Assembly: GCA_018380115.1 (NCBI GenBank) | Contig: JAGZUF010000003.1 | Span: 1-64,000 of the forward strand | Direction: 5' to 3' | DNA: 64,000 nucleotides | From: Oscillospiraceae bacterium | GTDB taxonomy: Bacteria > Bacillota > Clostridia > Oscillospirales > Ruminococcaceae | In this document: positions 61,193 to 64,000 of the stretch, piece after piece | How the letters are laid out: each line of letters opens with the position of its first letter | Position numbering within the stretch: the stretch's first letter is position 1 | The notes under the pieces: generated by a model | What the model was told of the DNA's origin: nothing | The model's input: only the letters and a program-made list of their open reading frames with translations | Databases searched by the model: none | Program-made: the position numbers and the translations under genes

Positions 61193-63808
61193 CTACGCTC
61201 CAGCGCCGGCCAGGGTCTGCTTCAGCTCGTATAAAAAGTTCAGCGCCTCAATAGGCGTCAGGGTCTCCACATCCGCCGCGCGCAGCTTATCCACCAGCTC
61301 GCCGGGCACGGGCGCCTGTGCAAATTTTTCCAATGTGCCGAAATCAAGCTGCGTCACCTTGTCCGCATTCGGCGCATTCCTTTCCAGCACCTTCAGCACT
61401 TCCCGCGCGCGCTTTGTCACGTTTTCCGGCAGGCCCGCTAGCCGCGCCACTTCAATGCCGTAGCTGTCGTCCGCAGGGCCGCGCACAATGCGCCGCAGAA
61501 ACGTGATGTCTTCGCCGCGCTTTTTCACCGCAATATTGTAGTTTTTCACGCCGTCAATGGCGTTCTCAAGGTCTGTCAGCTCGTGATAGTGCGTGGCGAA
61601 CAGCGTTTTGCAGCCCATGCCCGCCTCTCTGTCGGCAATGTGCTCTACCACAGCGCGCGCAATGCTCATGCCGTCAAAGGTGGAGGTGCCGCGCCCTATC
61701 TCGTCCAGAATGACGAGGCTCTTCGGCGTGGCATAGCGGAGAATTTCCGCCACCTCCGTCATCTCCACCATAAAGGTGGACTGCCCCGCCGCCAAATCGT
61801 CCGAAGCGCCCACCCGTGTAAAAATGGCGTCCACCACGCCCATTTCACAGTGCCGCGCCGGCACGAAGCTGCCAAGCTGCGCCATCAGGGCGATAAGGGC
61901 CGTCTGGCGCATATATGTAGATTTGCCCGCCATATTGGGGCCCGTGATGATGAGCATGCGGTTCTCGCCGCAGTCCAGCACAGTGTCGTTCGGCACGAAC
62001 GGCGCGCCCGCCAGCATCTGCTCGATAACAGGGTGGCGGCCCTCCTCGATGATAAGCCTGTCTGAAGTATCCACCACAGGCTTTGAATACCCGTTGTTCA
62101 CCGCCACCTGCGCCAGCGCAGCCAGCACGTCCAACTGAGCCACGGCGCCCGCCGTGCGCTGAATGCGCGCAAGCTGGGCCGCCACAGCGTGCAGCAGGTC
62201 GTCGAACAGCTGGTGCTCCAGCACCAGCAGGCGCTCGGATGCGCCCAGTATTTTGTTTTCCAGCGTTTTCAGTTCTTCTGTAATATACCGTTCGGCATTG
62301 GCCAGCGTCTGCTTGCGCACAAAGCTTGCAGGCACCTGGCCTGTGAACGAACGGCTCACCTCGATATAATAGCCGAACACACGGTTGTACCCTATCTTCA
62401 GCGTGCGGATGCCGGTCTCCTCTTTCAGCTTCGCCTCAAGCTGGGCAAGGTAACCCTTGCCGCCGTGCATGATGTCCCGCAGCTCGTCCACTTCTTTATT
62501 ATAGCCGGGGCGGATGACGCCGCCGTCCTTCAGGCTGATGGGCAGCTCGTCGTTCAGCGCGCGGAAAACAAGCTCTTTTACATCCTCCAGCTCGTCTATT
62601 CCGTCCGCCAGGCTTGTCAGCATCTCGCTGCGGAAGGCTTTGCACAGGCGCTTTATCTCTGGCAGCCTGCCGCAGGTGCACGCCAGCGCATACACCTCGC
62701 GCGGCGTGGCGCTGCCATACACCGTGCGCGTCATCAGGCGCTCCAAATCATACACATGGCCCAGCGCCTCGGCCAGTTCCGCCCGCGTGACAGAGCCGCC
62801 TACCAGTTCCTCCACGGCGTCCAGCCTGCGGTTGATAGCCCCCGCGCTCACAAGCGGCTGCTCAATCCATGCGCGCAGAAGGCGCTTGCCCATAGCGGTG
62901 CTGGTTTTGTCCAGCACCCACAAGAGCGTGCCTTTTTTTTCACGCCCGCGCATCGTCTGTGTCAGCTCCAGATTGGCGCGCGTAACGGGCGACAGGTGCA
63001 TGTACTGTGCCTCCGCGTAGGCATGCACGTTTTTCAGGCGCTCCACGCCTTTCTTCTGCGTGGCCTCCAGATAAAAAAGCAGCGCGCCCAGCGCCCGCGC
63101 CTGAAGCCCGTCCGCCTCGCAGCCGGCGGCAGCGCAGAACTCGCCGGAGAACTGTGCCTCTACACGTGCCTTACAGGCCTGGGGTTCGAAATCGGAGTCC
63201 TCCAAAAGCTCTACCGCACAGGTGAGCTGCTGCTTGATATAAGCCGTCACATCCTTATAGTCCAGAATGGCCGGGTTGAACAGCACCTCGCTGGGGGCAT
63301 AGCGGCACAGCTCAGATATCATCTGCGCGCCAAGGTCCTGCCCGGAAATACAGGTGACATGCGCCTCGCCTGTGGAGACATCTGCAAAGCACAGGCCGGC
63401 CTGCCCATTTTCTATCAGAATACTGGCGATGAAATTATTCCTGTCATCCTGCAGCATGCTCTGCTCAATGACGGTGCCGGGCGTCACCACGCGCACCACA
63501 TCGCGCTTTACAAGGCCCTTGGCCAGCGCGGGGTCCTCCATCTGCTCGCAGATAGCTACCTTATATCCTTTCTCAATCAGCCTTGCCACATAGTTCTCGT
63601 ACGAGTGGAACGGAACGCCGCACATAGGCGCGCGTTCGGCCTGGCCGCAGTCCCGCCCGGTGAGGGTGAGCTCCAGCTCCTTGGACGCCACAATGGCATC
63701 ATCATAGAACATCTCGTAAAAATCGCCCAGACGGAAAAATAAAAGCTTATCCGGGTGCTGCTTTTTAATTTCGAAATACTGCTGCATCATCGGAGAGAGC
63801 GCCGCCAT
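61193..63808 (-). CDS. mutS: DNA mismatch repair protein MutS
   Basis: 871 aa. The mismatch-binding domain starts PMMQQYFEIKKQHPDKLLFF, with GDFYEMFYDDA (the Phe-x-Glu mismatch contact). The C-terminal ATPase has Walker A GPNMAGKSTYMRQ, Walker B VILDEIGRGTST and the H-loop ATHYHEL. ATG 63808 gives the usual family start; ATG 63820 four codons earlier is open too. It is 34 bases upstream of mutL. Confidence 0.97.
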   Translation of the reverse strand: MAALSPMMQQYFEIKKQHPDKLLFFRLGDFYEMFYDDAIVASKELELTLTGRDCGQAERAPMCGVPFHSYENYVARLIEKGYKVAICEQMEDPALAKGLVKRDVVRVVTPGTVIEQSMLQDDRNNFIASILIENGQAGLCFADVSTGEAHVTCISGQDLGAQMISELCRYAPSEVLFNPAILDYKDVTAYIKQQLTCAVELLEDSDFEPQACKARVEAQFSGEFCAAAGCEADGLQARALGALLFYLEATQKKGVERLKNVHAYAEAQYMHLSPVTRANLELTQTMRGREKKGTLLWVLDKTSTAMGKRLLRAWIEQPLVSAGAINRRLDAVEELVGGSVTRAELAEALGHVYDLERLMTRTVYGSATPREVYALACTCGRLPEIKRLCKAFRSEMLTSLADGIDELEDVKELVFRALNDELPISLKDGGVIRPGYNKEVDELRDIMHGGKGYLAQLEAKLKEETGIRTLKIGYNRVFGYYIEVSRSFTGQVPASFVRKQTLANAERYITEELKTLENKILGASERLLVLEHQLFDDLLHAVAAQLARIQRTAGAVAQLDVLAALAQVAVNNGYSKPVVDTSDRLIIEEGRHPVIEQMLAGAPFVPNDTVLDCGENRMLIITGPNMAGKSTYMRQTALIALMAQLGSFVPARHCEMGVVDAIFTRVGASDDLAAGQSTFMVEMTEVAEILRYATPKSLVILDEIGRGTSTFDGMSIARAVVEHIADREAGMGCKTLFATHYHELTDLENAIDGVKNYNIAVKKRGEDITFLRRIVRGPADDSYGIEVARLAGLPENVTKRAREVLKVLERNAPNADKVTQLDFGTLEKFAQAPVPGELVDKLRAADVETLTPIEALNFLYELKQTLAGAGA

Positions 63809-63840
63809 GCCTTGCACCATCCTGTTCAGAATTCAAAATG

Positions 63841-63890
63841 GCCGGGCACGGGCCGCCGCGCTGTGGCACGGCAGGCCGTTTGCCCGGCTT
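63841..63890 (-). terminator. Hairpin between the YlbF/RicA-type gene and mutS
   Basis: GCCGGGCA and TGCCCGGC form the base of a 50-base structure, followed by CATTTTG on the minus strand. It may partly terminate before mutS. Confidence 0.5.
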
Positions 63891-63904
63891 TGCTGTTTTT
63901 GCCC

Positions 63905-64000
63905 TCAATGGCAGCCCGCACAGGAAGCGCAGCTGCCGCTGCACCCGGCGGCCGGCTGCTCTACCGCCATGGGGTCGCCGCCGTTCACCGCCGTGTTGAT
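63905..64000 (-). CDS. YlbF/RicA-family protein, C-terminal end (5' partial)
   Basis: The last 31 residues are visible: INTAVNGGDPMAVEQPAAG, then CSGSCASCAGCH. A cysteine-rich CSGxCxxCxGCH tail directly upstream of mutS is typical of YlbF/YmcA-like (Ric) proteins of Clostridia, which act with RNase Y and carry an Fe-S cluster in Bacillus. Only the tail is seen, so the identity is inferred from tail and context. Confidence 0.6.
   Translation of the reverse strand: MNTAVNGGDPMAVEQPAAGCSGSCASCAGCH

Noticed and set aside
62189..63742. 517-codon frame opposite mutS
   Set aside because: Shadow of mutS.

Overview
The window reads as a chromosome segment of a moderately GC-rich, spore-forming Clostridia-type Firmicute, probably in the Oscillospiraceae/Ruminococcaceae neighbourhood. 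This placement is inferred from gene content and order: T-box control of tyrS, a spoIVFA/spoIVFB-like pair, sepF-ylmH-divIVA-lspA-rluD, ricA/ylbF-mutS-mutL-miaA, rplS-lepB-rbgA-rnhB-yraN, a single-chain SecDF, a DUF1540 protein, and strong TTGACA-17-TATAAT promoters. I see no prophage, insertion sequence, CRISPR array or rRNA operon. Nearly all of it is housekeeping DNA.

Layout. 1-1.8 kb: end of recN, then a tyrosine T-box and tyrS. 1.8-6.3 kb (minus): asd-dapA-dapB-capA-nudix, the lysine/diaminopimelate branch, behind a leader with an intrinsic terminator. 6.6-7.6 kb: queA, divergent from asd. 7.7-10.9 kb: a small redox operon (flavodoxin-cupin fusion, carboxymuconolactone decarboxylase-like protein, aldo/keto reductase) divergent from a LysR regulator. 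11.0-12.6 kb: a sodium:solute symporter behind a structured leader. 12.7-13.6 kb: a DUF3592-like membrane protein. 13.8-16.9 kb: tgt, yajC and two small membrane proteins. 17.1-18.2 kb: a Xer-type recombinase. 18.2-19.6 kb: a gene-free AT-rich stretch. 19.6-21.5 kb: radA and an unknown gene. 21.7-24.0 kb: an amino-acid ABC transporter. 24.4-28.1 kb: secDF and an aminotransferase. 28.3-29.0 kb: an XRE regulator with a small membrane protein. 29.0-30.0 kb: non-coding. 30.0-30.6 kb: six tRNA genes. 30.7-39.9 kb: hslO, a methyltransferase, engB, then the protein quality-control block lon, clpX, clpP, tig, and a metallophosphoesterase. 40-45.5 kb: a DUF1540 mini-gene, thrC, an M19 dipeptidase, yraN, rnhB, rbgA, lepB, rplS. 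45.5-49.8 kb: DUF2344 and radical-SAM genes with the M50/M23 sporulation-type protease pair. 50-56.9 kb: ppk, comEA-like, HAD, rluA-family, lspA, divIVA, ylmH, sepF, essentially one run of genes. 57-64 kb: HlyD-like adaptor, miaA, mutL, mutS and the end of a RicA/YlbF-type gene.

The most interesting signals are small and local: a flavodoxin that appears to start at CTG and runs without a stop codon into a cupin that keeps its own Shine-Dalgarno and ATG; a structured terminator-type leader before the symporter; terminator-bearing leaders before asd and tgt; a 15-bp hairpin covering the start of a small membrane-protein gene; operator-like repeats around the XRE promoter; a long imperfect palindrome inside the 3' end of the DUF3592-like gene; and a 12-bp motif repeated around radA. 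I found no convincing large undescribed system.
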